Source: Staphylococcus carnosus (GTDB lineage Bacteria; Bacillota; Bacilli; Staphylococcales; Staphylococcaceae). From it: a stretch of DNA of 64,000 nt. Below are positions 1 through 8,481 of this stretch, piece by piece. A program made the position numbers and the translations under genes. The stretch is taken from contig NZ_UHCT01000001.1 in assembly GCF_900458435.1 (NCBI RefSeq), forward strand, positions 558,001 through 622,000, given 5' to 3'. The notes below the pieces were generated by a model, which worked only from the letters and a program-made list of their open reading frames with translations, made no database searches and was not told the DNA's origin. Position 1 is the first letter of the stretch. Each line of letters opens with the position of its first letter.

Positions 1-267
1 TGTATGTTTACAATCAAATATAATATGGCTTAAATTATTAGAATCTTCGAAGTAAAAAGAAAAGTAATGGATGACATCGCTTTCATAGAAAAAAGTAATA
101 GTTACTATCTAAAATCGATATTTTTATTATACACAGAATTGTCATAGAATAATGGATGTAAGTCAGAAGAAATATCATAGAATGATTTATTTACACTTTG
201 ATTCAAACACCAGAATTAGAGGAAATAAAGAATTCTTAACAATTAAATTAAGGGAAGGGTGTTGCTC

Positions 268-654
268 ATGACTATTAGGGTGTTAAAAATTATATTTCAA
301 GCTTTATTGATATATGGTATCACGCTATTAGGCAACGCCATTCAACACTTACTGCATATTCCGTTAGCTGGAAGCATCGTTGGCCTAGGACTTTTTTTCC
401 TACTTCTTCAATTTAAAATAATTCCTGTCAAATGGGTCAAAGACGGTGCAAACTTTTTATTAACAACAATGGTGTTTTTCTTTATACCATCCGTTGTTGG
501 TGTAATGGATATTGTAAGTGACATTCATTTAAACTTCATCGTTTTCTTTGCTGTTATTATACTTGGTACAATCGCAGTCGCATTTACTTCTGGACTTATT
601 GCAGAAAAAATGGCGCATAGACCGCACGTTAATAAGGGACATCACACATCATGA
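268..654 (+). CDS. cidA: Holin-like protein CidA
   Basis: A 128-residue, almost wholly hydrophobic protein of the CidA/LrgA family. These form oligomers in the cytoplasmic membrane and influence murein hydrolase activity, autolysis and overflow metabolism. About four membrane segments are visible, followed by a short basic, His-containing tail. I chose the ATG at 268 because AGGGAAGGG at 251-259 lies about 8 bases upstream; a GTG at 259 would sit inside that ribosome binding site. The stop overlaps the start of cidB (ATGA-type coupling), and cidC follows, which is the classic cidABC order. The 267 bases upstream hold no gene and should carry the promoter; the LysR-type regulator cidR, expected next to this operon, is not in the window. 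Confidence 0.93.
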   Translation: MTIRVLKIIFQALLIYGITLLGNAIQHLLHIPLAGSIVGLGLFFLLLQFKIIPVKWVKDGANFLLTTMVFFFIPSVVGVMDIVSDIHLNFIVFFAVIILGTIAVAFTSGLIAEKMAHRPHVNKGHHTS

Positions 655-1337
655 TTTGGATCAAAGGTATTTTAATGATTGTATTAACCATAGTCATGTA
701 CCTTGCCGCTAAGAAGCTCCAACAAAAATATAATAATCCGTTTCTTAATCCAGCCCTAATTGCTTCACTAGGAATTATTATCGTGTTAGTGTTGTTTCGT
801 CAAGATTATAGTGGGTACATGACTGGGGGTAAGATAATTAACCAGTTGCTCAGCTGTACAGTAGTATGTTTAGCTTATCCGCTATATATCAACCGACATA
901 AAATTGTCGAGAATTTTAATATCATTTTTTCAAGTGTGATTACAGGAGTAGTACTCAATTTTATGTTAGTCTACTTTTCTTTGAAACTATTAGGTTATTC
1001 AAAAGAAGATATTGTAACACTCTTGCCGCGTTCCATTACTGCAGCAGTCGGCATACAAGTATCACACCAATTGGGCGGCGCTGATACCATTACGGTGCTC
1101 TTTATTATTACTACTGGTTTAATCGGCAGTATATTGGGAGCATTATTGCTGAAAATTGGAAGATTCGAGTCATCCATTGCTAAAGGAATGGCTTACGGAA
1201 ATGCTTCGCATGCATTTGGAACTGCAAAAGCACTTGAATTGGATATGGAATCGGGAGCTTTCAGTTCAATCGGAATGATATTAACTGCGGTAATTAGTTC
1301 AGTACTATTACCTGTTCTTATTCTCTTTTTCTATTAG
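651..1337 (+). CDS. cidB: CidB, LrgB-family membrane protein
   Basis: A 228-residue polytopic membrane protein of the LrgB/CidB family and the partner of CidA. The C-terminal half has the family's conserved glycine-rich stretch, including [16 protein letters not shown] and [18 protein letters not shown]. The start overlaps the cidA stop by four bases, so translation is probably coupled. Length and position are normal for the family. A gap of 111 bases separates it from cidC; I see no strong hairpin there, so readthrough into cidC is likely, although a separate cidC promoter cannot be excluded. Confidence 0.93.
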   Translation: MIWIKGILMIVLTIVMYLAAKKLQQKYNNPFLNPALIASLGIIIVLVLFRQDYSGYMTGGKIINQLLSCTVVCLAYPLYINRHKIVENFNIIFSSVITGVVLNFMLVYFSLKLLGYSKEDIVTLLPRSITAAVGIQVSHQLGGADTITVLFIITTGLIGSILGALLLKIGRFESSIAKGMAYGNASHAFGTAKALELDMESGAFSSIGMILTAVISSVLLPVLILFFY

Positions 1338-1448
1338 ATTAGTTAGAGAGTTATTCATTGTGTAGACAAAAGCATAACGAAATTTCAAACACTAAAGGGT
1401 AGTTTGAATACAGTTAGTTTTTATAAATAGAAAGGGGCTATTTTTAAA

Positions 1449-3191
1449 ATGGCAAAAATTAAAGCAAATCAAGCGCTTGTAGAAGCATTACTACAATGGG
1501 ATATTGATCACTTATACGGTATTCCAGGAGATTCTATCGATGCAGTAGTTGATAGTTTACGTACAGTAAGCGAACAAATTAAATTCTATCATGTTCGTCA
1601 TGAAGAAGTTGGCAGCTTAGCAGCTGCAGCTTATACAAAATTAACTGGTAAAATCGGGGTATCACTTGCAATCGGTGGACCTGGTGCAATCCATTTATTA
1701 AATGGTATGTATGATGCAAAAATGGACGGCGTTCCTCAATTAGTACTTGTAGGTCAATCAAACAGTACTGTACTTGGAACTAAAGCTTTCCAAGAAACTA
1801 ACTTGTTAAGTTTATGTGAAGATGTTTCTGTATATAACAGACAAATTAATGAAAAAGACGACGATATTTTCGGTATCGTTAATGAAGCTATTAAAACAGC
1901 TTATGAGAAAAAAGGCGTTGCAACTTTAATCTTGCCTAACAACTTGTTAACACGCAAAGTTAAAGATACAACTAACAAACCAGTAAACAAAAAACGCCCT
2001 ACAATTCCAGCTCCAAACCCATCAAAAATCAAAAAAGCTGCTAAATTAATTAACAAAGCTAAAAAACCTGTATTATTAATGGGTACTGGTGCCAAACATG
2101 CTGGACCTGAAGTAGAAGCGTTTATTAATAAAGCTAAAATTCCTACAATTATTACGTTGCCAGCAAAAACAATCATCCCAGATGATCATCCGTATAATTT
2201 AGGTAACATTGGTAAAATTGGTACTAAACCATCTTACCAAGCAATGCAAAATGCTGATTTATTAATCATGGTTGGTACTAACTATCCTTACGTTGACTAC
2301 CTACCTAAGAAAAATATCAAAGCAGTACAAATTGACGTAGACCCTAAAGCAATTGGTCATCGTTTCAATGTAAATGCTGGTATTATCGGTGATGCTAAAA
2401 TCGCTTTAACTGAATTAACTGACTTGGTTAAACCTGTTAAAGATCGTAAATTCTTAAATGAAGCATTAGATAATCTTAAAACTTGGAAAGAATGGATGCA
2501 AAAAGATCTTGATAATGATGCATTCCCAATTCGTCCAGAACACTTAATGCAAGCAATCAACAGAGAAGCAGATAATGATGCTGTTTATTCTATCGATGTT
2601 GGTACTTCAACTGTTTGGTCAACACGTTACCTTAACTTGAAACCAAGTAATGAATTTATCATTTCAAGTTGGTTAGGTACAATGGGCTGTGCTTTACCAG
2701 GTGCAATGGCATCTAACGTAGCATTCCCTAACCGCCAAGTAATTGGTATCGCTGGTGACGGTGCATTCCAAATGGTAATGCAAGACTTTGCAACTGCAGT
2801 TCAATATAATATGCCAATGGTAATCTTTGTAATGAATAACAAAGAATTAGCATTCATTAAATATGAACAACAAGCAGCTGGTGAATTAGAATATGCTATC
2901 GATTTCTCTGAAATGGATATGGCTAAATTCGCTGAAGCTTGCGGCGGTGCTGGTTACACATTGACTGACCCATCTGATATCGACACAGTTGTAGAAGCTG
3001 CATTCAAAGAAAACAGACCAACACTTGTTGACGTTCATGTTGATGCTAATGCAGCACCACTTCCAGGTAAAATTGTACCTGATGAAGCTATCAACTATGC
3101 TAAATGGGCATACAGATCAATTACTGAAGATAAAAAATTAGACTTCGATGAAATCCCACCATTATCAACAGCAGCAAAACGTTTCTTATAA
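1449..3191 (+). CDS. cidC: Pyruvate oxidase (acetate-forming), CidC
   Basis: A 579-580 residue thiamine-diphosphate enzyme of the pyruvate oxidase/acetolactate synthase superfamily. CidC converts pyruvate to acetate and CO2 at the membrane face, passing electrons to menaquinone, and contributes to overflow acetate production. An N-terminal TPP-binding domain (residues about 5-170, with the conserved HVRHEEVGSLAAAAYTKLTG stretch), a central FAD/regulatory domain and a C-terminal pyrophosphate-binding domain (GDG at 436-438 followed by ...NN) are all present. GAAAGGGG just upstream supports the ATG. Codon use is strongly biased towards preferred staphylococcal codons, suggesting high expression. 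The strong hairpin at 3234-3282 ends the operon. Length matches S. aureus CidC. Confidence 0.95.
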   Translation: MAKIKANQALVEALLQWDIDHLYGIPGDSIDAVVDSLRTVSEQIKFYHVRHEEVGSLAAAAYTKLTGKIGVSLAIGGPGAIHLLNGMYDAKMDGVPQLVLVGQSNSTVLGTKAFQETNLLSLCEDVSVYNRQINEKDDDIFGIVNEAIKTAYEKKGVATLILPNNLLTRKVKDTTNKPVNKKRPTIPAPNPSKIKKAAKLINKAKKPVLLMGTGAKHAGPEVEAFINKAKIPTIITLPAKTIIPDDHPYNLGNIGKIGTKPSYQAMQNADLLIMVGTNYPYVDYLPKKNIKAVQIDVDPKAIGHRFNVNAGIIGDAKIALTELTDLVKPVKDRKFLNEALDNLKTWKEWMQKDLDNDAFPIRPEHLMQAINREADNDAVYSIDVGTSTVWSTRYLNLKPSNEFIISSWLGTMGCALPGAMASNVAFPNRQVIGIAGDGAFQMVMQDFATAVQYNMPMVIFVMNNKELAFIKYEQQAAGELEYAIDFSEMDMAKFAEACGGAGYTLTDPSDIDTVVEAAFKENRPTLVDVHVDANAAPLPGKIVPDEAINYAKWAYRSITEDKKLDFDEIPPLSTAAKRFL

Positions 3192-3233
3192 TTTGAAACA
3201 ATAAGCTGAATATAACTATCCTATACCCAAGCG

Positions 3234-3282
3234 GAGCCGCTGGTTATGACAATCCCAATCATAACCAGCGGCTCTATTTTTT
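3234..3282. terminator. Bidirectional hairpin terminator after cidC
   Basis: A perfect 16-bp inverted repeat: left arm 3234-3249 (GAGCCGCTGGTTATGA), right arm 3259-3274, then TATTTTTTTT. It lies between the convergent cidC and amidohydrolase genes and can serve both. Confidence 0.92.
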
Positions 3283-4032
3283 TTATTGCTTTTTTTGATA
3301 CCAATTTAAGGCATTACGATAAAAAATATTTTCACAAGCTTGTTCGTCAAATGATTCTTGAACAAGTTGAATGTCCTTTTTTGAAAAAGGTCTTGGTGCA
3401 CGAGTAGAGGGTAAGTCTGTACCGAACATTAAAGCATCAGGGTTAATATTATAAATTTGTTTCATCGTATCAGCGACATCTAAATCCCCACGGCTAAAAC
3501 CTGTTGCTTTAACATGTACGCCATGATCAACTAAATCTAGTAAAGTAGGTAATCCTTCTTTGGATAAACCCAGATGATCTATTGAAACAAGAGGCAGACT
3601 CTTTAATGTATCTTTAATTTGGGTTAATGTTTTTGCGTTTAAGTAAAGCTCAGTGTGCCATCCGGCTAATTCATAGATACGTTCAGAAAAGTAACGCAAA
3701 TTTTTTAAGCTTTCTATACCGCCGCGTTGAATATTAAAACGTACTGCAGTAACTCTTTTTCGTTTAAGAGCTAGAATTTCTTGATTGCTCACTTCTATTG
3801 GAAGTTGAGTTACACCATAAAAATTTTTCCCTAATTTATTTAAAGCATTTGTCAAATACTGTTGGTCGAAGCCTTGAAATGACCCGGATACAACAGTCCC
3901 GCCAACGATATTCAAGTTCTTAGTATCTTTTTTATAATTTTGAACTGAGTAATTAGGAGGGAGATAGCCCTGATTTTCTATAATTGGGTAATTATAATCA
4001 ATAATATGAAAGTGTGAATCGAATAGCTTCAT
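3283..4032 (-). CDS. Amidohydrolase-family metal-dependent hydrolase
   Basis: A 249-residue protein of the amidohydrolase_2 (2-pyrone-4,6-dicarboxylate hydrolase-like) TIM-barrel family. The N-terminal DSHFHI (residues 5-10) is the metal-binding HxH motif. SIDHLGLS in the middle and FGTDLPSTR near residue 205 supply the later His and the catalytic Asp. The substrate cannot be predicted from sequence, and no pathway genes sit beside it. The ATG at 4032 is preceded on the minus strand by GGAGG, giving a clear start. It is a single-gene unit converging on cidC and sharing its terminator. Confidence 0.8.
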   Translation of the reverse strand: MKLFDSHFHIIDYNYPIIENQGYLPPNYSVQNYKKDTKNLNIVGGTVVSGSFQGFDQQYLTNALNKLGKNFYGVTQLPIEVSNQEILALKRKRVTAVRFNIQRGGIESLKNLRYFSERIYELAGWHTELYLNAKTLTQIKDTLKSLPLVSIDHLGLSKEGLPTLLDLVDHGVHVKATGFSRGDLDVADTMKQIYNINPDALMFGTDLPSTRAPRPFSKKDIQLVQESFDEQACENIFYRNALNWYQKKQ

Positions 4033-4155
4033 TGTCGTGTCCTCCAGTTAAATTTGCATAATAAACTAAGTACATTGAATTTAATATTGTAATATTCTGA
4101 AAAATATTCTATAATCTACATACTCATATTTATTTCAATAAGTAGAGGTGTTAGT

Positions 4156-4710
4156 ATGCAGATTTCTTATATACCTATAGATAATCATATTAAACTTGTT
4201 CAACCAGAATTAGTTATGGCAGAACAATTATTTCAAGTAATAGATGAAAACAGAATGTATTTATCTAAGTACTTACCCTTTATTGACGATACTAATACCG
4301 TACAAGATGAAACTGAATATATAAAAATAATGTTAGCACAACATGCGAGAGGGACAGCACGTTTGTTTTTCATATTTTCAGATGATGATTTAATTGGAAC
4401 CATAGATTTGCATGAGATTAATCAAACGCATAAGAAAGCAAGTATAGTTTATTGGCTTGCTCAAGATTATACTGGCAGAGGTATCACAACGCGCTGTGTT
4501 CAAACTTTATGCGACTTTGCCTTTAATACGTTAGATTTAAACAAGCTGATGATTCATGCAAATGTGAAAAATCAACCAAGTATCAGAGTTGCTGAACGTT
4601 GTGGTTTTACATATGCAGGTACTGATAAAGAGGATTTATTTGAACGAGGAAAATTTGAAGATTTTGTTCGTTATGCACTATTAAAAAGGGAATTTCAATC
4701 CAAAAATTGA
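4156..4710 (+). CDS. GNAT acetyltransferase, RimJ/RimL type
   Basis: A 184-residue N-acetyltransferase of the RimJ/RimL (ribosomal-protein serine acetyltransferase-like) branch. The acetyl-CoA-binding region lies around residues 95-150: WLAQDYTGRGITTRC followed by the typical HANVKNQPSIRVAERCGFTYAG. Members acetylate protein N-termini or small molecules; the substrate here is unknown. AGAGGTG upstream supports the ATG. It stands alone, in the opposite direction to the amidohydrolase, with an AT-rich 123-base gap that should hold both promoters. Confidence 0.82.
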   Translation: MQISYIPIDNHIKLVQPELVMAEQLFQVIDENRMYLSKYLPFIDDTNTVQDETEYIKIMLAQHARGTARLFFIFSDDDLIGTIDLHEINQTHKKASIVYWLAQDYTGRGITTRCVQTLCDFAFNTLDLNKLMIHANVKNQPSIRVAERCGFTYAGTDKEDLFERGKFEDFVRYALLKREFQSKN

Positions 4711-4798
4711 ATAAAACTTAACATTACCCCTATCAACTAACTTTTTGAATTCTGCTATAATGATGAGAGCAGAGAGAAAAAAGGAGATGTAGGAGATA

Positions 4799-5194
4799 AT
4801 GGAAGAACGTAAATTAGTGGCGGAAACTGAGATTGAAGTAAACGGTTATGATATCGATGCTATGGGGATTGTAAGTAATATTGTCTATGTACGATGGTTT
4901 GAAGATTTAAGAACTATTTTTGTAAATAAACACTTAAATGCTTCACAAATGTTGAAACAAAATATATCTCCAATATTAATGCATACTGAGATAGACTATA
5001 AAGTACCGATTACAATTCATGATCGTCCAGTCGGCAGATGTTGGCTTACAAAAATAAGTCGCCTCAAATGGACATTCGAATTTGAAATTGCTTCAGGAGA
5101 TACTGTTCATGCAACTGGAATGCAGTATGGCGGTTTCTTTAATATTGCTGAACAAAAAATTACACGTGTTCCAGAAGTCTTTAGAAATATTTAA
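4799..5194 (+). CDS. Acyl-CoA thioesterase, hotdog fold (4HBT-like)
   Basis: A 131-residue single-domain hotdog protein. YDIDAMGIVSNIVYVRWFEDLR near the N-terminus is the 4-hydroxybenzoyl-CoA thioesterase motif, with Asp as the likely catalytic residue. Such enzymes hydrolyse acyl-CoA or acyl-ACP thioesters in the cytosol; the acyl chain cannot be told from sequence. AAGGAG upstream and the ATG at 4799 are unambiguous. azlC follows 82 bases later, with a hairpin in between. Confidence 0.8.
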   Translation: MEERKLVAETEIEVNGYDIDAMGIVSNIVYVRWFEDLRTIFVNKHLNASQMLKQNISPILMHTEIDYKVPITIHDRPVGRCWLTKISRLKWTFEFEIASGDTVHATGMQYGGFFNIAEQKITRVPEVFRNI

Positions 5195-5214
5195 GTATTA
5201 TATAGAAATGATAG

Positions 5215-5247
5215 GATCTTCGAAATTGAATGTTCGAAGGTCTTTTT
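5215..5247 (+). terminator. Terminator or attenuator between thioesterase and azlC
   Basis: Arms GATCTTCGAA (5215-5224) and TTCGAAGGTC (5233-5242) form a 10-bp stem with one G-U pair, followed by TTTTTA. It lies 30 bases before the azlC start, so it may end the thioesterase transcript or attenuate azlCD. Confidence 0.6.
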
Positions 5248-5276
5248 ACATAGCAGAAGAGAGAGGCTTGATAAAA

Positions 5277-5987
5277 ATGACACATACAAAACATTCACAC
5301 ATAGAAACATTTAAAGCCGCATTTCCCCAAACGATACCCATTTTTGCTGGATTTACATTTATTGGTATGGCTTACGGTATTTATATGCATTCATTAGGCT
5401 TCCCTCCTATTTATGCAATGTTGATGAGTTTATTAATTTTTGCAGGTTCCATGGAGTTTGTAGCAGGCAGCTTGTTACTGGCACCTTTTAGTCCTTTCAG
5501 CGCCTTTATTCTAACACTGATGTTGAACTCTAGACATCTGTTTTATGGAATATCCATGTTAGACAAGTTCAAAGGTACTGGAGCCAAAAAGCCTTATTTA
5601 ATATTCGGAATGTGTGATGAAACTTTTGTTATCAACAATATGGCAAACATACCGAAAAATGTAGATCGTGGTTTGTTTATGTTCTATGTAACGGTGCTAA
5701 ATCAATTTTATTGGTTTTTCGGAACAACAATCGGAAGTTTGTTTGGTGTCATGATTAAGTTTGACACTAAAGGATTAGATTTTGTGATGGTAGCACTCTT
5801 TGTGGTTATTTTCTTGGAGTCATGGTTAAAAGAAAAAAATCATATCAGTTCTCTTATCGGCCTGATAATTCCAATCATTTGTTTGATTGTATTAGGCCCA
5901 AACCGCTTTATATTACCTTCAATGGTGCTGATTGTAATTGGATTGTCTCTTTTAAGAGGTTACTTTGCTAGAAAGGGCGTGGCATGA
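5277..5987 (+). CDS. azlC: AzlC-family branched-chain amino acid exporter, large subunit
   Basis: A 236-residue membrane protein of the AzlC family (LIV-E class). With AzlD it exports branched-chain amino acids or their analogues. The typical N-terminal [23 protein letters not shown] and the [14 protein letters not shown] motif are present, with about six membrane segments. The frame is open upstream to 5082, but that part overlaps the thioesterase gene and lacks a ribosome binding site. The ATG at 5277 follows GAGAGG and matches the family N-terminus. azlD starts one base after its stop. Confidence 0.87.
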   Translation: MTHTKHSHIETFKAAFPQTIPIFAGFTFIGMAYGIYMHSLGFPPIYAMLMSLLIFAGSMEFVAGSLLLAPFSPFSAFILTLMLNSRHLFYGISMLDKFKGTGAKKPYLIFGMCDETFVINNMANIPKNVDRGLFMFYVTVLNQFYWFFGTTIGSLFGVMIKFDTKGLDFVMVALFVVIFLESWLKEKNHISSLIGLIIPIICLIVLGPNRFILPSMVLIVIGLSLLRGYFARKGVA

Positions 5988-5988
5988 T

Positions 5989-6315
5989 ATGACGCTTACC
6001 CAACAGATTATAACAATTGGCGTTATTGTATTAGGCACGATGCTAACACGCTTTTTACCTTTTTTAATATTTTCAAAAGATAAAGAAACACCCAAATATA
6101 TACAATATTTAGGTGCTGTACTGCCTGCTGCTGTATTTGGTTTTTTAGTTGTTTATGCTTTGCGTAATACTAAAGTTTTATCAGGCAGTCATGGTCTTCC
6201 GGAATTAATTGCAATTTTTGTTTTAGTTATTCTCCATGTCATCAAACGTAATATGCTGATTTCAATAGCTGGCGGCACCATTGTGTACATGCTTTTAGTA
6301 CAATTAGTCTTTTAA
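5989..6315 (+). CDS. azlD: AzlD-family branched-chain amino acid exporter, small subunit
   Basis: A 108-residue membrane protein with about four segments; the conserved TRFLPFLIF motif near residue 25 identifies AzlD. It is the obligate small partner of AzlC. GAAAGGGCGTGG inside the end of azlC is the ribosome binding site for the ATG at 5989; an earlier in-frame start at 5965 lies before that site and is less likely. The pair forms one transcript ending at the hairpin at 6316. Confidence 0.86.
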   Translation: MTLTQQIITIGVIVLGTMLTRFLPFLIFSKDKETPKYIQYLGAVLPAAVFGFLVVYALRNTKVLSGSHGLPELIAIFVLVILHVIKRNMLISIAGGTIVYMLLVQLVF

Positions 6316-6360
6316 AAAACTGGGGTATCTCACTTTTTAGTGGGTACCCCAGTTTTATTT
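6316..6360. terminator. Bidirectional terminator between azlD and the nickel permease gene
   Basis: A long stem formed by AAAACTGGGGTA (from 6316) and TACCCCAGTTTT (to 6356), with an inner imperfect CACT/AGTG extension, followed by a T-rich run. It lies between convergent genes. Confidence 0.88.
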
Positions 6361-6363
6361 TAA

Positions 6364-7374
6364 TTATGAACTTTTTTCATCAAAGTGATTCATCTTCCAA
6401 ATTACAGTAGAGCAGAACCAAGTTAGAATAAAGACAGCTACGAGAATATAACCGATATAGTCAAACTTCATGGATTGGACGAGGTGCCAAAAAGCACCTT
6501 GAAGATGGAATTTATCTCCCATGATTTGTAGTAATTCAATCATACCAATTATAAGTGCAGCGATAACAGAAACAGCTGTGATGGTAATATTGTAGTAAAT
6601 CTTACGTACTGGTTTTAAAAATGCCCAATTGTAAGCTGATTTCATTAATATGCCATCTAAAGTATCCAGCAAGCTCATACCCGCTGCAAAAAGGATAGGT
6701 AATGAAATGATACCGATAAATGAAATTGCGTGCTGCGAAGCACCTGAAGATAGTGCAAGTAACGCAATTTCGCTCGCAGTATCAAAACCTAATCCGAATA
6801 AAAAGCCGAGTGGCAATACATGCCAACTTTTATTAATTAATTTAAAGTAAGGACCAATAAAACGTGTAATAAATCCTCTTGATTCCAACAATTGATCCAG
6901 TTCTTGATGGCTGACTTTTTGATCTTTTAATTTAGTAAATAATTTGATTAGGGAAACTAAAATAATCAAATTTAAAATACCAATTAATAGAAGAAAGACA
7001 CCGGATACGATTGTACCGATTGTTCCACCGATTTCTTGGAAATGCGGTAATTGGTCTTTAGCCCAATGTACTGAAACACCAAGCAGAACTGCCATTATAA
7101 AGACCACAGTAGAATGACCGATTGAAAAATAAAATCCGACACCAACGGGATCTTTTCTTTGCTGTAATAATTTTCTGACTGTATTATCAATGGCTGCAAT
7201 ATGATCTGCGTCAAAAGCATGTCGCAAACCAAGTGTATAAGCAAGTAATCCCATACCTAAAAGGATGTGAGCATCTTTAGCAGCAATCCATAGGAATACA
7301 AATCCAATGATATGGAGTGCGAAGACAATAGTAATGTAAGGCACCCAACTCCATTTTGAATAGTGATGATTCAA
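6364..7374 (-). CDS. nixA: NiCoT-family nickel/cobalt permease (NixA-like)
   Basis: A 336-residue, eight-segment permease of the NiCoT family (HoxN/NixA/NhlF), which takes up Ni2+ and/or Co2+ across the cytoplasmic membrane for enzymes such as urease. The family signatures are clear: RHAFDADHIAAIDNT (the HX4DH nickel-binding motif, about residues 52-64) and LGFDTASEIALL in the middle. The start is a TTG at 7374 preceded by AAGAAGGT; no ATG occurs in the first 40 codons, and the N-terminal segment from TTG is needed for the family topology. A -10-like TATAAT and an inverted repeat at 7427-7463 lie upstream. It is not next to a urease cluster here. Metal selectivity (Ni or Co) is not readable. 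Confidence 0.88.
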   Translation of the reverse strand: MNHHYSKWSWVPYITIVFALHIIGFVFLWIAAKDAHILLGMGLLAYTLGLRHAFDADHIAAIDNTVRKLLQQRKDPVGVGFYFSIGHSTVVFIMAVLLGVSVHWAKDQLPHFQEIGGTIGTIVSGVFLLLIGILNLIILVSLIKLFTKLKDQKVSHQELDQLLESRGFITRFIGPYFKLINKSWHVLPLGFLFGLGFDTASEIALLALSSGASQHAISFIGIISLPILFAAGMSLLDTLDGILMKSAYNWAFLKPVRKIYYNITITAVSVIAALIIGMIELLQIMGDKFHLQGAFWHLVQSMKFDYIGYILVAVFILTWFCSTVIWKMNHFDEKSS

Positions 7375-7426
7375 GTTATACCTTCTTTCGTGATTATAAC
7401 GCGTGAATCTTTATGTTGAGTTAGAA

Positions 7427-7463
7427 GTTTAATAATATGATGATTGTGAACATACTATTAAAC
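7427..7463. promoter_or_regulatory. Inverted repeat upstream of the nickel permease gene
   Basis: Arms GTTTAATAATATG (7427-7439) and CATACTATTAAAC (7451-7463) match at 12 of 13 positions around an 11-base loop. It is not followed by a T run and lies upstream of the likely TATAAT of the permease promoter, so an operator is more likely than a terminator. The binding protein is unknown. Confidence 0.45.
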
Positions 7464-7646
7464 ATGAAAGGTTAAACAACAAAAGATATCTTTTTGTAGA
7501 TGACTTTATTATTTTAATCCTTCAAAGTGCTTAATGTAAAATGATAGCAGTGAGTTTTTATAATTTATACTGAGAGAGTGTGTATGTTCTGTATGAGGTT
7601 GGGGTAAAGAAATCATAAATGGAAAATTGAGAGAGAGGTTGTTATT

Positions 7647-8411
7647 GTGTCTGACATTAATTATATTTCATCATTTGATAGTACAAATTTATATGCAAAA
7701 ATAAGTTTAGGAGAAAGTCCTGTCGCTAATTTAATTGTGGTACATGGTCTTTCTGAAGAGTTGGATGATTATGATGAAGTAACAGCTTTCTTTAATGAAT
7801 ATGATTTTAATGTGATACATTATGATCAACGCAGCCATTCCAATACTTCAGGTATTAAAGAACTGCATGAACGTATTGATATTTTGGTAGAAGATTTAAA
7901 AGCAGTAGTGGATTATGTAAAAAAACAACTGACTGGTGAGATATTTATTTTGGGTCACGGCGTTGGAGGTTCACTTGCTACATTATTCGGAATTAAATAT
8001 CCGCAAGAAGTGCTGGGGTTTGTTTCTTGCGGAGGACTTTCTCCAACAGGCCAACCTTTATTAAGAGACGATGCTGGCGATGATGCAGCAGGGGATAACG
8101 ATGAATCGACAAATATAGAAAAACAAAGAATGATTCAAAATTTCCGTGAACGTTTGCATGAGATTAATATAGATTATAAGCAATTTACAGATCGTGTGTT
8201 AATCATGCATGGCGGAGATGATAAAATAGTCAGCTCAGATGATGCCATTCAATTTTATAAAGAAGCGCATACAACACATAAATCATTGCGTATTTATGAC
8301 GGTTTGAATCATGAACTTTTAAATGTGTCTTCTTATCGCGGTATGTTATTATCTGATATTGTAAATTGGCTGGAGTTTGAATTATCTTGCGTAGAACAAG
8401 ATGAAAATTAA
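7647..8411 (+). CDS. Alpha/beta hydrolase (monoacylglycerol lipase-like) lacking the nucleophile serine
   Basis: A 254-residue alpha/beta-hydrolase of the Hydrolase_4/lysophospholipase type. The usual family order is visible: an N-terminal strand with VVHGLSEELDDYDEV, the YDQRSHSNTSG loop, the elbow region, then HGGDD (Asp191/192) and LNHE (His222) as catalytic Asp and His. The nucleophile elbow reads GHGVGG, with Gly at residue 105 where active enzymes have Ser (GHSxGG). It may therefore be inactive, a binding protein, or use another mechanism. The start is a GTG at 7647 after AGAGAGG. It is a single gene; a LacI-type regulator gene follows in the same direction. Confidence 0.75.
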   Translation: MSDINYISSFDSTNLYAKISLGESPVANLIVVHGLSEELDDYDEVTAFFNEYDFNVIHYDQRSHSNTSGIKELHERIDILVEDLKAVVDYVKKQLTGEIFILGHGVGGSLATLFGIKYPQEVLGFVSCGGLSPTGQPLLRDDAGDDAAGDNDESTNIEKQRMIQNFRERLHEINIDYKQFTDRVLIMHGGDDKIVSSDDAIQFYKEAHTTHKSLRIYDGLNHELLNVSSYRGMLLSDIVNWLEFELSCVEQDEN

Positions 8412-8481
8412 TAGCTGACTAAATAAGTGTGCGGGCAGTCTAAAAAATATTACAGATATTAATAAAGTGAGGAATTTTTAA

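Noticed and set aside
1..267. A possible small gene before cidA
   Set aside because: No open frame with a ribosome site was found; the stretch fits a cid promoter region.
5082..5276. A longer N-terminus for AzlC starting inside the thioesterase gene
   Set aside because: The extra residues do not fit the family, span a hairpin, and lack a ribosome binding site; the ATG at 5277 is better.
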